Source: Lanius collurio (Eukaryota; Chordata; Aves; Passeriformes; Laniidae). Taken from it: DNA of 64,000 nucleotides. A program made the position numbers and the translations under genes. Positions 41,500-52,535 of the stretch are shown piece after piece. Each line of letters starts with the position of its first letter. The stretch's first letter is position 1. The DNA is taken from positions 15,619,421-15,683,420 of the forward strand of contig JACBWW010000020.1 in the NCBI GenBank assembly GCA_020086605.1, given 5' to 3'. The notes beneath the pieces are model-generated. The model did no database searches and was not told where the DNA came from. It saw nothing but the letters and a program-made list of their open reading frames with translations.

Positions 41500-42754
41500 G
41501 AGATGGACAATCACCAACCATATGAAGTTTAAAAAAAGACAAGTGCTGGATTCTGCACCTTCGAAGGGGTCATCCCTGTGTCCTGGGTTGCTGTGCATTC
41601 TATTACCATCCTCATGAGCTGTTGAAACCAGCTGGGGCAGGGTTTCCTGGCCTCCTCCCTCCAGACCATCTTTCTGTTATTGGCCCATCCAACACCTGGC
41701 CTCATGACTCATCATTCCATTGTGAAACAAGCATTCCATCCTGGACAAAATCTGAGATCTGAACACCACTGGCACCCTTTCCACTGGATTCACAGAGGAC
41801 AGGAGCTACACAGCCACCACTGGACCTTCTGAGGAGGATCAGATCCTTCTACAGGATCACTGCTTCAACAGAACCACATCCACCACTTCAGGAGAACTGC
41901 AGCCACCATCTTACCAGACTGCTACCACCACCCTGACTAACAGGGTGTCAGGTTGCATCCTAACCCTGTCAGTTTAACCCAGTGTTTTCTGCATTTTTAA
42001 AATTTCTTTTTATTTCCCTATAAAATTGTTATTCTGACTTGGTGCCTCCCACTGGTTTGTTTTCGAACTAGTACACCCTGGATGTATGGACAGACAGTGG
42101 AATGAGATGCTGGAGAGCAGCCCCACTTAAAGGGGGTTGTCATCAATGGCAAGTTGAATCTGAGTCAGCAGTGCCCTGGCAGCCAGGAGGGCCCACCATG
42201 TCCTGGGGGGCATCAGGCACAGCACCACCAACCAGGCAAGGGAGGGGATTGTCCCGCTCTACTCTGTACTGGGGCGGCCCCACCTCGTGTGCTGGGGGCA
42301 GTTTTGGTCACCACAGTATGAAAAAGATAGAAAGTTATTAGGGAGTGTCCAAAGGAGGGATACAAAGATGGTGAAGGGTGAGAAGGGAAAGATGTATGAG
42401 GAGAGGCTGAGGTCATTTGGCTTGTTAAGCCTGGAGAAGAAAAGACTGAGGGGAGACCTCAATGTGTTCTTCAACATCCTCGAGAGGAGAAGGGGAGGGG
42501 CAGGCACCAATCTCTTCTCTCTCGAGACCAGTGACAGGACATAAGGGAATGGACTGAAGTTTTGTCAGGAGAGGTTTACATTAGATATCAGGAAAAGATT
42601 TTTCACCCAGAGGGTTGCTGGAAGAATCTTTCGGACAATGCTCTCAGGCACATAGAGTGATTATTGGGGCTGTCCTGTGAAGGGTCAGGAGGTGGACTCA
42701 GTGATCCTTGTGGGTCCCTTCCAACTCAGGATGTTCTATCATTCTATAATTTTA
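41500..42754 (+). mobile_element. CR1 LINE fragment split by a solo LTR
   Basis: The left part (about 41500-41578) carries the CR1 block 'acaagtgctggattctgcacc'. The right part (42075-42754) resumes at 'ccctggatgtatggacag' and runs through 'gctggagagcagcccc', 'attgtcccgctctactctg', 'gtgtccaaaggagggatac' and 'ggtcccttccaactcagg'. It ends with the 'ttctatcattctataattttat' tail. Removing the LTR and one target-site copy restores a continuous CR1 alignment. A short internal deletion lies near 42620, where the usual block on comparing heads of paired copies is missing. An A-run at 41467-41483 lies just left of the element. The open frames within it are relics. Confidence 0.93.
41579..42074 (+). 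mobile_element. Solo LTR of an endogenous retrovirus, nested in CR1
   Basis: This 496-bp element starts TGTCCTGGG and ends GTACA, the usual TG...CA ends. It is flanked by identical 5-bp sequences CCCTG at 41574-41578 and 42075-42079. It has no internal viral genes. The layout, with a T-rich segment and a TATAAA-like polyadenylation-type signal at 42019-42024 near the right end, resembles the class III (ERVL-like) LTRs common in birds, which make 5-bp duplications. Orientation is inferred from that layout. The element is presumably a recombination product of a provirus. Confidence 0.85.
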
Positions 42755-45700
42755 TAAAATGAAAACCCTGAATCTCTCTTTCTTCTGCAATATTTTCCTC
42801 TTCTCAAAAGACTTTTTGAACATGTAAGTTGTTTCCCATTACCTGGGCTTCCTCATGTTGGTCAGCAGGATGTTCTGCCTGCATTGTTTGCCAAAGGACC
42901 ACTGCAATTTGTGAATTGCTCACATCTTCCCCTCTCATGATCTGGATCTGCCCACACAGTCCCCAGCAAGATACACAGCAAAGCACCTTGTGCAAAGGGG
43001 ACTAAGTGGAGGAAACAGCTGTAATAAGTAGAAAATACAACTTAGTGTGGAGAAAAAGGATGAAGCATGGCCTTGGCACTGAATGTTCAGATGAAGTCTT
43101 AGCTCCCACAATTTCTCATCAGCTGTAGTGAGATGTCCCTATGATAGGAGGGAGGGAAGGGAAACCCACAGTGTTCTAAAGCCCCCTAAAGAAAGCTCTA
43201 CTAGTATTCCATTAATTGGTTAAATAGCAGTAAAATCTTAGTACAGATGGTATATGTAAATTTCAAAATAGATGTTACAGTTAGTTACCTATATATGCAA
43301 TATAAATGCTGTCAAAGATTCAAGTGATAGCCTCCATCACTAACAGGCAGCTGAAGGGAATAAATCCAGATCTCAAACAAGCAATCATTCCATGCCAGAC
43401 AGCAGTATATATCTGTGATCACACTATCAAAGTATTTTAAGCACTGTAACAGCTACTTTTCTGCAGAAAAAGAGTTCCAGACATGATGGGAAGAAAAAAA
43501 TCTATTGTAGTAGGTCTCATTCTTTGAGGTGGGTTACTCTAATCTCTAATGTTTCTAATTTGGCTAAGACATGAAAAGGAGCTTCCACTTTTCTCACTAT
43601 TTTAATGAAACATTGTTTTTTAATTCCCAAAGAAAAATATTTTAAGCCTTTCTCAAACCAGCAGACCATTTTACATAAAGATCTGAACTACTTGTACACT
43701 GCATAAAAAGTTAATTACCAAATAAACTGCAGTTATGAAGGATGATTACAACTGAGGCCCTGGGCATGCATAAGGCAAGATCCTATAATGTGAAATTATC
43801 TTGACTGGGAAAAACAGCAGAGAGTTAGCTTTTCTCCTGATGATGTGGAGGTAAACTGTTTTACTGAGGCAGGAATGCACTGGAGCTGGGAAATTGAAAA
43901 AAAAAAAAAAAGGCTAATGAAGATTCTCTCTGGAATGTCAATATCTGGGTTTTGAAAATATGGGACTAATCACGTGAATAATATCAATTGCATGATCCTG
44001 GTCCTGAAATAGAAGTATTCTACCATAACTCTGAAAGAATTTAAAAGGTTGAATAACTAAATCATCGGAGCTGAGACTGCACAAATCCACAGATGTCAAA
44101 TACACAATTATGGACATTCATCTGATCTTCTTAAGTGAGGGCAAATGAAAAATATATTCAATTGTTGGGCTGGGTTGAGGGAACTTAGGGAATAAACACT
44201 GCTAGAATAATTGCCTGTTGACATATTGAAAAGCATGTACATGTTTGCCAAGGCAGGCAGCTCCGAGGGATTATGCTTTTCTCTGAACAGCTATCAGCCT
44301 GCAGCATGTATCTGAGTTTACTAAAAGAGGTTTAGGAAAACGTGTTGAACTGCAAACAAAAATAGTACCAAGTGCAGGCACAGCTCAAACAGCTGCATTG
44401 CAGTAGATGTTTGCTTTGAACATCGTTACAGAACAGCATTCAACAAAACTATCCAGTGCGTGCACTCAAAAAGGACGCCAGGATGTTGCCAGTTCTTGTA
44501 CTCCCACTGACTGGGATGACAAAGCCATGAACACAATTGTCAGGCAGAAAGAAGAAATGAAGAACTGTGCCGAGGTGCTTTGAACAAAGGAACATAAAGA
44601 CTTCTGTGATCAGCTTACATCTTGCTAGACTGTAAGGGGGAAAACGGCACAGGGATGAGTGAGGGAACAGACTGATGACAGCACTAGAGACACACACTGA
44701 AAGATAAAGGATTGGCACTGAAGTGGGGAAAATCTCTGCACAGGACTGAAAATAAAGGAGGAGAAATATGTTACAGAAGAATGTAGAAAAACTAAATAAA
44801 ACAAACATAAAAACAAATAAACAGTGAAAAGCTTGTAAGGTCTTTGGGTCAAAGTCTATCGCTTCCCATGTACCTTACCAAACAAGACCAAGACAGAATC
44901 TCTGGGGTTACAGCTACATGGCAGACGTTGGTTTAAAGTAATTATGTTTCCCAGGGCCCCAGGATCTACCAAATCTCTTGCCAGATATCCTTTCCTAATG
45001 AAATGAAGTTTGCTGAAAGAGCTTACAATGAATCCGATTGGTTGGTTGTTTCTAAGTTAATGCTACAAGCTCAGGTTAACAGATCTTTATGTGTTGAAAA
45101 TTACCAGCCTGAGCTAACAGCTACATGTTATGTAGAAGAGGTAGGCAGGCTCCACAGCAGGACTTATCCAACTCAGTTTTTCCCCATACAATTGCATTCA
45201 GCAACCTTCAAACTGTGAAAGAACTCAAATCCCTTTGACAACACTCAAAATCCTCACTGACAACATTCTACTCTCCTGCGTGTCTGCTTCAGCCTGCCTA
45301 ATTCAGCATCAAGGCTCCCACCCAAGTCTCAAGAGCATGCCAAATTAGTCATTCATCCACCAAAGTCTTGAACAGAGGATGTTTTAACAGGTTTCATAAT
45401 GTCCATAATTGACTCAGGACCAGACACTCTGCGAGTGCTGCTTGCATTGAAATGTGTGCCAGAGGGAAGCTTTCCAGCAACAGCTCACCTTTGCAACGTG
45501 CAGAGCTTTCAGGGCAGGTACATGATCCTACTGCAATTACACAGCTTCTCACTCAGAAGTGGTGAATATACAAGAAAAATACCTGCACATTCAATTCTAA
45601 ATGTATATCTCTCTACCATTTTATTGAATACAGCCTCTAAACTAATTTTAAAATTAAAAGTATCATGTTCTCATTTGTTCATTTTTTTTAAAATCCTATG

Positions 45701-48700
45701 CAATTTTTCTCTTGGAAAGGCAGAAAGGAGAAAAGCTGATTTTAATTGAGAGCTGGGGGTTTTTGGAGTTCAACATCTTTAATTTCTTTTTAAGAGGTTC
45801 TGAATTCTCAGCTATTTTTTTCTGACCCATTAGCTTCTTAAAACTTAATGGACCTATTTTCTCATTTCCTTTCCTTCTTACTCTTGTCCACTTAGTTAAG
45901 CTTTTAAACACCTGATTAGTTTTAGCCAAACCAATTCATTATTCATCTTATCATTTATATGTTGATTTTAATAGTGTCTTCAATGTTCTTGCAAATGCCT
46001 CCTTTATTTTTCACCTGCTTCTAATTTTGCATTAAGATACTTTGCTTGATTCTTTTTCCACTAAGCTGCCACCATCATGCCTTAATCATGCTTTCACCAT
46101 TATCATCATCCACAAGTATCGACTCAGAAATCTAAGTTCTCCTATTCAGTCAACTGTTATTTCAGTCCCTGATGTGTAGATACTTAATTCTCATTACTTT
46201 GGTATTTGTGTATTATTTCAGTGCACCCCTCTATTATTATTTTTAGATTGTTGCTGTGTAATATTTCTCCATCCTAATACTATTTTTATACAATAAATGC
46301 CATTATCTTCTCTTTATTTACTGAACAAAGGGCCCTTTGTTTTAACTCTGAGTGTCTAACTGAGGTTGACTGTAATTTTCTTTACCTACTCATTTTCTGA
46401 TCTCTAAGGCATTTCATTTAAATCTTCAGCCTTTCTTTGGCTGTTTGAAGGCGATCTAAATACTTCCCAAAAAACCTGAGAGATTTATTAATTTAGAAAG
46501 ATACAGTGATCTTTTATGCAATATTTGAGTTCCAAATTTCCTGATCTTTTCTTTTTTTCCTTAAGTAAATCCCAGGCATCACCTTCAAATCAACTTCTGA
46601 GTTTATTTCCATCTCTCTTCAGCTCAATTTCCTTCATTCATTGTATCTCATATTTTAGTCTGAGAATTGGACATCTTAATTATAAACCTACTTTTGTTTT
46701 CACAAAATTTGAAGGGAACTGACACTTGCCTGTTTAATCTCAGGATGTTTTGTATTATCAGAACTTTTTTCACAATTTCAGTGCTTACCACACTATCTCT
46801 TGATACAAATTCATGTTCAACCATATGTTCAACAGTAAATTATAATATTAGAAAACAGAGGGAAGCCAGAAGAATGTGTGACTATAGGCAAGTAACTATC
46901 TGTCTAGTAAACTCTACTTCCATTGGCAATTAAGATCTAACATCTAACCCTAAATAAAGAAAACACAAACACAACCCTAAACAATAACAGTATAAAATAA
47001 CAAGCACATCCCAACTAAAGCTACATAACATTTTTGTACCAATTAAATATGTTTCCAAGAGTGTATGACACTAATGCACCCAGCTTCTTCTTGTCTCTTA
47101 TCCCAATATACAGTGATATCAGTTAGTGATGGCAGCAGATAATTAACAGCCATGACTCCAGTATATCACAGCTACCCTTTTTTAAGCTAACAGGGTGCAG
47201 GTTTGTTCCCCATTCTGAAGCATTCATGTTATTGATATTCCACTTTTCACTGTCACACATGGCTTCAGTCAATTCATCTGCAACTTTTGCTTCTTTGACA
47301 CCACATCTGCCTTGCACCACAGCCCGTTCCATCACTGCGCGGCCAAAATATTTATTCAGAAAGTTGTGCAGGTGGAGGACTGGCAAAAAGAGAAGAGCAG
47401 GACCGTTTAGCTGCACCATCAGAAAAAAAAGAGATAACTGGAATTGCCTAGGTGACACAGTTTTGATCTCACCCTACACTATACATACTAATTCACCATG
47501 GTAAAGCTGAGCTGCAGCACAGTTAAAAACTAAAAGCAATACTGAGAACATCATAGTCTAAGAGAAGCTTTTGTAAAAACTACATTTTTATTTTTTAAAA
47601 ATTAATATTTTGATCATTTTACATACAAGTGTAACCTCTTTATTTTTACCTAAGAAAACTGAATATATAGACCAGGAGTTTGAATGGGATTAGAAAAAAA
47701 TAGGCAGATAAACTGCCAGTCACCAAATTATTCTATGTGACGAAGACTGTTGCAGGGGACCTTATAATAAAGATGCAAATTCTTAAGAAACACAAGGAGT
47801 TATATTCACAAAAATATGAATCAAAATAATTACTTAAAAAACCCCACAATTGCTCAATACTTTTTCCTGCTAAAAGCAAATACACCCTATTTTTCTTGAA
47901 GTATGGACCATAAGAGATCAGCTAATCAAGACACATTCAAGGCAGGACCAACAGTATTAAAACACTTAAAAAGAAAAAGCAATCACAAAGACTCAAAAAA
48001 AACCCCATAGGGACTCCTGTGTGTGAATACAACAGGAGCTAAAAGATTTTTCCCAATGTCAAAGGTATCCCTCACTGCTTGAGTGTCAACCTGCTAGTTT
48101 CAGTTGTCAAAAAAAATAAAGAAGACTAAAAGGTAATCTTCTACATGCAGATAATCAAGAAAGCACATAAAGTCAACAAGATGGAAACACATTATTAAAA
48201 TCACTGAAATACACAGTGGGGATGAATTAGTGAAGTGGAACACAGTATTGTCATCACAGGAATGTCTGGTTTTCCCCAGACATAGAGACACTGGCCATCT
48301 TCTCAGTTTTAAAGCCTTATATAAATAAATTATTAGAAAAAAAACACTCACTGACTGGCATGGGTCAGCAAGCACTGGGCTGTTTGACACCACCAGCAAA
48401 GAGCCATAAATCCTGTAAAAGCTGATAAATGTGAAGGGGTGCAGGAATTTAGGTCACAGTAAGAATCTACTTTCAGTTCTGCCCTGCAAGTAAACTGTTT
48501 ACTACCCCTATATCTCTCTAATGGTTCTATCTCCACATTTCAAGTTTTCATCAGATGTATTACTTCACTTACTAGTTCCTAGCTGTTTAAAGGCCTTCAA
48601 CTGGGATGTTTTACAAGGACTGTCTATCCTGGCAATTGCAATTCCTCAAATGAAGAAAGGTATAGAGCTTCTTTTCCTGTACTAGCGTGAAGGCAAGAGC

Positions 48701-51199
48701 ATTTAGGGTTTGCTTTTTTTATCCCTTACAATTTCCCGTTTGAGGATCATAAAAGCTATTCACTTTATGTAATTGTTTCCTTAAATTGCTGTTTTCAATT
48801 TGCATAATGTATCATTTAAGTAAAGGTAAAGAAGCATTTCATCTTGATAATTTCTGCCACAGCTGAGATTGCAAAATTGCTTCTTGTTAGAAGGAAATTT
48901 TTAAAAAGTGCAACCACTGCAACTTTCCAGATGGCATCTAACATATTTTTCAGTCTGCTGCAATAGTATGTTATAGATATGCCTGCTCTTCAGTTCAAGC
49001 TAGGAAACATTTGCCCCAGCTGAGGTAGTTGTTTTGGACACACTTTTTCACATTGCATCACTTTTCTTGATATTTTATTAGTTCCATAGTTCTAAACATT
49101 TTCTTATAAACATTTTGTCATAAGAAATTCTCTACAAGTTTGACTTAACAAGACAGTCTATTTCTCCATTTCTAATTTCTTTGCTATTAAATCTGATTAA
49201 TTCTTTTCTAGCCTTATCTAAGAGTGCCATAATTTAGCCAAAATACCATTCTACATTTATCAGTAACTTCTCCCAACTTCAATTCTCTCCTATTATTAAT
49301 AGCAGGTATTGATACATGCAGTATCCTATACCTTAGATGTACCCATAGGGTGAAATCCTCAAAACATCAAACTTCTCCTAAGTTTGATGCTTGATACTTC
49401 TCTGGAATAAGTCTTTAAATATAGAGTTTCTGGAATCAATGTTATTTTATTGAATAGTTGTGTGCAGGTCAGAGGTCTGGCAATTGATCTATAAATATGT
49501 ATTGTTTGTACAGGTTTAGTCCCACATTTTCCTGAGCTTTTGACTCAGCCAACCATATGAGCCTTACACTCTCACATGCCTAAACTTTGGTTCAGTGTGG
49601 CAATACCACACTATTTAAATAATTTTTTTTTTTTTTAAATTCATTCATTTACAGGTGATAAAGAACATATGGATCATGGTGATTTAAATAATCCTATTGC
49701 TTAATACTGCAAATCAGACCCAGTGCCTACCAGAGAGAAAGCTCAAGCTTTCACCTGGGTCAGGAATCATTCTTATGTACCTGAATTCTCCCATTCTCCC
49801 TGTGCACTTCGAGGCAAGCAGGGTACATTTCCTTATTGTATCTGTAGTAGAGAGTCATAGACCTGTGCAGAGTCAGCAAAGTAAAACAAGATTTGTCCTT
49901 GATTTAATCATCTTCCTTTTCTTACATTTAGAATGCTATATTTCTCTATCTCTCCATCACTTGCAACTCTGCAAGCTGATGCAACCCCTCACTTGAAATT
50001 CTTTCATTAGATCAAGTGCATTAAAATGGGGCATGCATATCCCTACTTGGCTGCTATATTAATCTGTCTTTTTCCATCAGAACTGGTCAAAAGTTCCAAG
50101 TTTTTCATTGAAAATTTGAAAATCTTTGTTTTGTTGACTTGCAAACTTAGGTGTTTTAAAGATTTATTTTTCAATCACTCTTGTTGTCAAGCTTAATTTT
50201 AACACTAAAGAAAGCAAAAATCTATGATAATGTCATTTTTTATGACATCTCTCTTGGTCAAAGTAAGCTCTATTTCACACATTTCAGCTTCAAAGAACCC
50301 CAGTGCTTCCTTTATGTTTAATGACAATGACATGGACTCAAATGATGTGCAAGAAGGCAGCAAAATCAGCCTTCCTCAGCATGCAAGACTCAGGACTGTC
50401 TACTGTCAGACCTGAAAGACTATAAAGAGTGCAGAGTTTATCTAGAATATATGCACATCAGCTATGTGGTTAATGATTCACGGAGCTATCACCACATCTC
50501 AGTCTGGGTGGAATATGCTGTGGGATGTCTCAGGTGAATTGTTTGTATAGCACTGCTTGGTCAGAGGCTGTGAAGTTCACATGTGACAGCACCAGCAAGA
50601 TCATTTGAGATATCTCAAACATTAAATAACTTTATCTCAAGCTGAAGGACTGTGTTAGGGTTATTTCCTAGACAACGAGAAGCATTTTTAAAGGACCTTT
50701 TTTTTAGTAATACGTGTAATTTAATTTTGAAATACAGGGATTAATGGTATACACTGTCAATAATGGTAGTTAAATTTGACCTCCAACTAGGTTATTATAA
50801 TCCTGTGGGGCATTCCTCTGCAACTGCTTTTAAAAATTCTGCTTCCAACAAAACAGTTTGCTGCATCCCTCCACAAGTCCTTTAAGGAGCACTAGGACTC
50901 TTCTCCACCCTATTGCAGCCTGGTGCACCGATGCTACTAGGTTAAACCTGCCCAGGACCTGTGCCTGCTGCTTAGGCTAGCTGGTACTGATCAGAGTGAC
51001 ATCATTTACTCTTCTTGTCCTCCAGTGAGGGCATCGATGTACTGAGAAAACTCCCATCAAGAACTCCTAAATTATGTCCAGAAACCACTTGGCTAGCTGA
51101 TGCAAACCAAAACCACCCCAAAGACTAGTTTAGGTGCTTAATTTCTATCATGGACATAGTCAAGAAAAAAGAAAACCAAAAATTAAATAAAATTGTCTT
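42755..51199. other. Unassigned intergenic DNA
   Basis: About 8.4 kb with A/T-runs (43897-43911, 49623-49636) and no identifiable repeats. Two overlapping frames on opposite strands at 47123-47458 (minus, 111 codons) and 47226-47504 (plus, 92 codons) are noted under findings. A 119-codon minus frame at 44449-44808 is hydrophobic and low in complexity, as expected of a chance frame in purine-rich DNA. Confidence 0.5.
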
Positions 51200-52535
51200 T
51201 CAGAGAGTCATCAAGGTTGGAAGAGACCTTCAAGATCATCTAGTCCAACCCTCAACCCAGCACCACCAAACCATAACTGAAGTGTTACATTCAGATGCCT
51301 CTTGAGCAATTCCAGTTACAGTGACTCCACCACCTACCTGGGGAACCTACTTTGATTTCTAACCACTCTATCAATGAGAAATTTTTTAATATCTAATCTG
51401 AACCTCCCCTAGGGCAACTTAACATCATTTCCTCTTATCTCTTCATTTGAGACATGGCAAAAAAAGACCAATCCCCACCTCACTACAGCTTCCTGTCAGG
51501 TAGCTGTAGGGAGAAATGAAGTCCCTTCCTGTTGCAATGGGGAATTCTTGCAACAAGTACTAGACAGCGACGCTCGTGGGAAGGAAATATGGAACAATAT
51601 TTGGTAGACATTCAGAGATGTTTCATTTTCCCAGCTGCATGGCTGAGGTCTTGCCCAAGAACTCGTCAGGTCACCAGACTACCCAGGTTCTTCCCGGGCA
51701 GGGGGACCCAAAACAACCAACAGGACATAGGATTGAGGTACATGTGACCAGGGAGCAGGGAGACCCCATATGCCACTCCAGGGCCCCCTCCCCCCGAACC
51801 TCATGGCAAGGCATCCCAACACCTTCCTGAACTTCCTCCAGGATAAACAACCCCAGCTCCCTCAGGCAACTCCTCTTACGTTACAGACCCTTCACCAGTG
51901 CCCGTCTCCAGACTCACTCCAGTACCTCAATGTCTTTTTTGAAGGGAAGAGCCCAGAACTGAACACAGCACTTGAGGTGTGGCCCCACCAGTGTCTAGTA
52001 CATGAGGACAATCTCTTCCATGGCCACACTACTTCTAATACAGGCCAGGATGCCACTGGCTTTCTTGGCCACCTGGGCACAGCTGGCTCACATTTAGCTG
52101 CTGTCAACTAGCACCACCACATCCTTTTCTGCTGAGCAACTTTCCAGCCACTCAACCCCCTGCCTGGGGTGGTGTGACCCATGTGCTGGATCCAGCACTT
52201 GTTGGCCTTGCTGAACCTCATACAACTGGCCTCAGCCCATTGATCCAGCCTGTCCAGATCCCTCTGCAGAGTCTTCCTGCCCTCCAGCAGACCAACACCC
52301 CCATTCAACGTGTTGTTGTTTGTGAACTTACTGAGAATGCTCTCAAGCCCTTCATCCAAATCATAACTAAAGATATTCAACAGAACTGGCCAAAACACTG
52401 CTCCCTGGGGAACACTGCTGGCAACCAGCTGCCAGCTGGATGTAATATCATTCACCATCATCTCTGGGCCTGGTGATCCAGGCAGTGTTTCACACAGTGA
52501 GGAGTTTCACTGCCCAAGCACAGGACTGCAGAGTA
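51200..52535 (-). mobile_element. CR1 LINE fragment with decayed reverse transcriptase, split by a solo LTR
   Basis: The plus strand shows reverse-complemented CR1: 'aaggttggaagagaccttcaagatcatctagtccaaccc' in two halves near 51211-51250, 'caaccccagctccctcagg' near 51850, and 'ccagcctgtccagatccctctgcag' near 52250. On the minus strand, 52108-52461 is a relic of the reverse-transcriptase domain: the VPQGxVxxPxLxNIF motif, then FTNNN where active copies have FADDT, then the RDLDRLxxWA motif. The catalytic aspartates are therefore lost. An LTR interrupts the copy at 51530-51821. The right boundary is approximate. Confidence 0.94.
51530..51821. mobile_element. Short solo LTR nested in CR1, 6-bp target-site duplication
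   Basis: This 292-bp insertion interrupts the CR1 copy. It starts TGTTGCAATGG and ends GGCATCCCAACA, so its ends are TG...CA and form an imperfect inverted repeat (TGTTG/CAACA, then ATG/CAT). It is flanked by identical CCTTCC at 51524-51529 and 51822-51827. Excising it with one CCTTCC rejoins the CR1 sequence 'gaagtc...cttcctccaggataaacaacccc'. A 6-bp duplication suggests a different retroviral class from the two 5-bp LTRs in this window. Orientation is uncertain. Open frames across it (51532-51830) are not genes. Confidence 0.85.

Noticed and set aside
30805..42074. A full-length provirus between the LTRs at 30.8 kb and 41.6 kb
   Set aside because: The two LTRs are different sequences, each has its own target-site duplication, and no gag, pol or env-like frame lies between them.
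42102..42544. Frames of 79-85 codons on both strands
   Set aside because: They fall inside the CR1 3' region and have no protein-level similarity to anything recognisable.
51532..52111. Proline-rich plus-strand frames
   Set aside because: They span the nested LTR and antisense CR1 sequence; the proline content reflects antisense CR1 composition.
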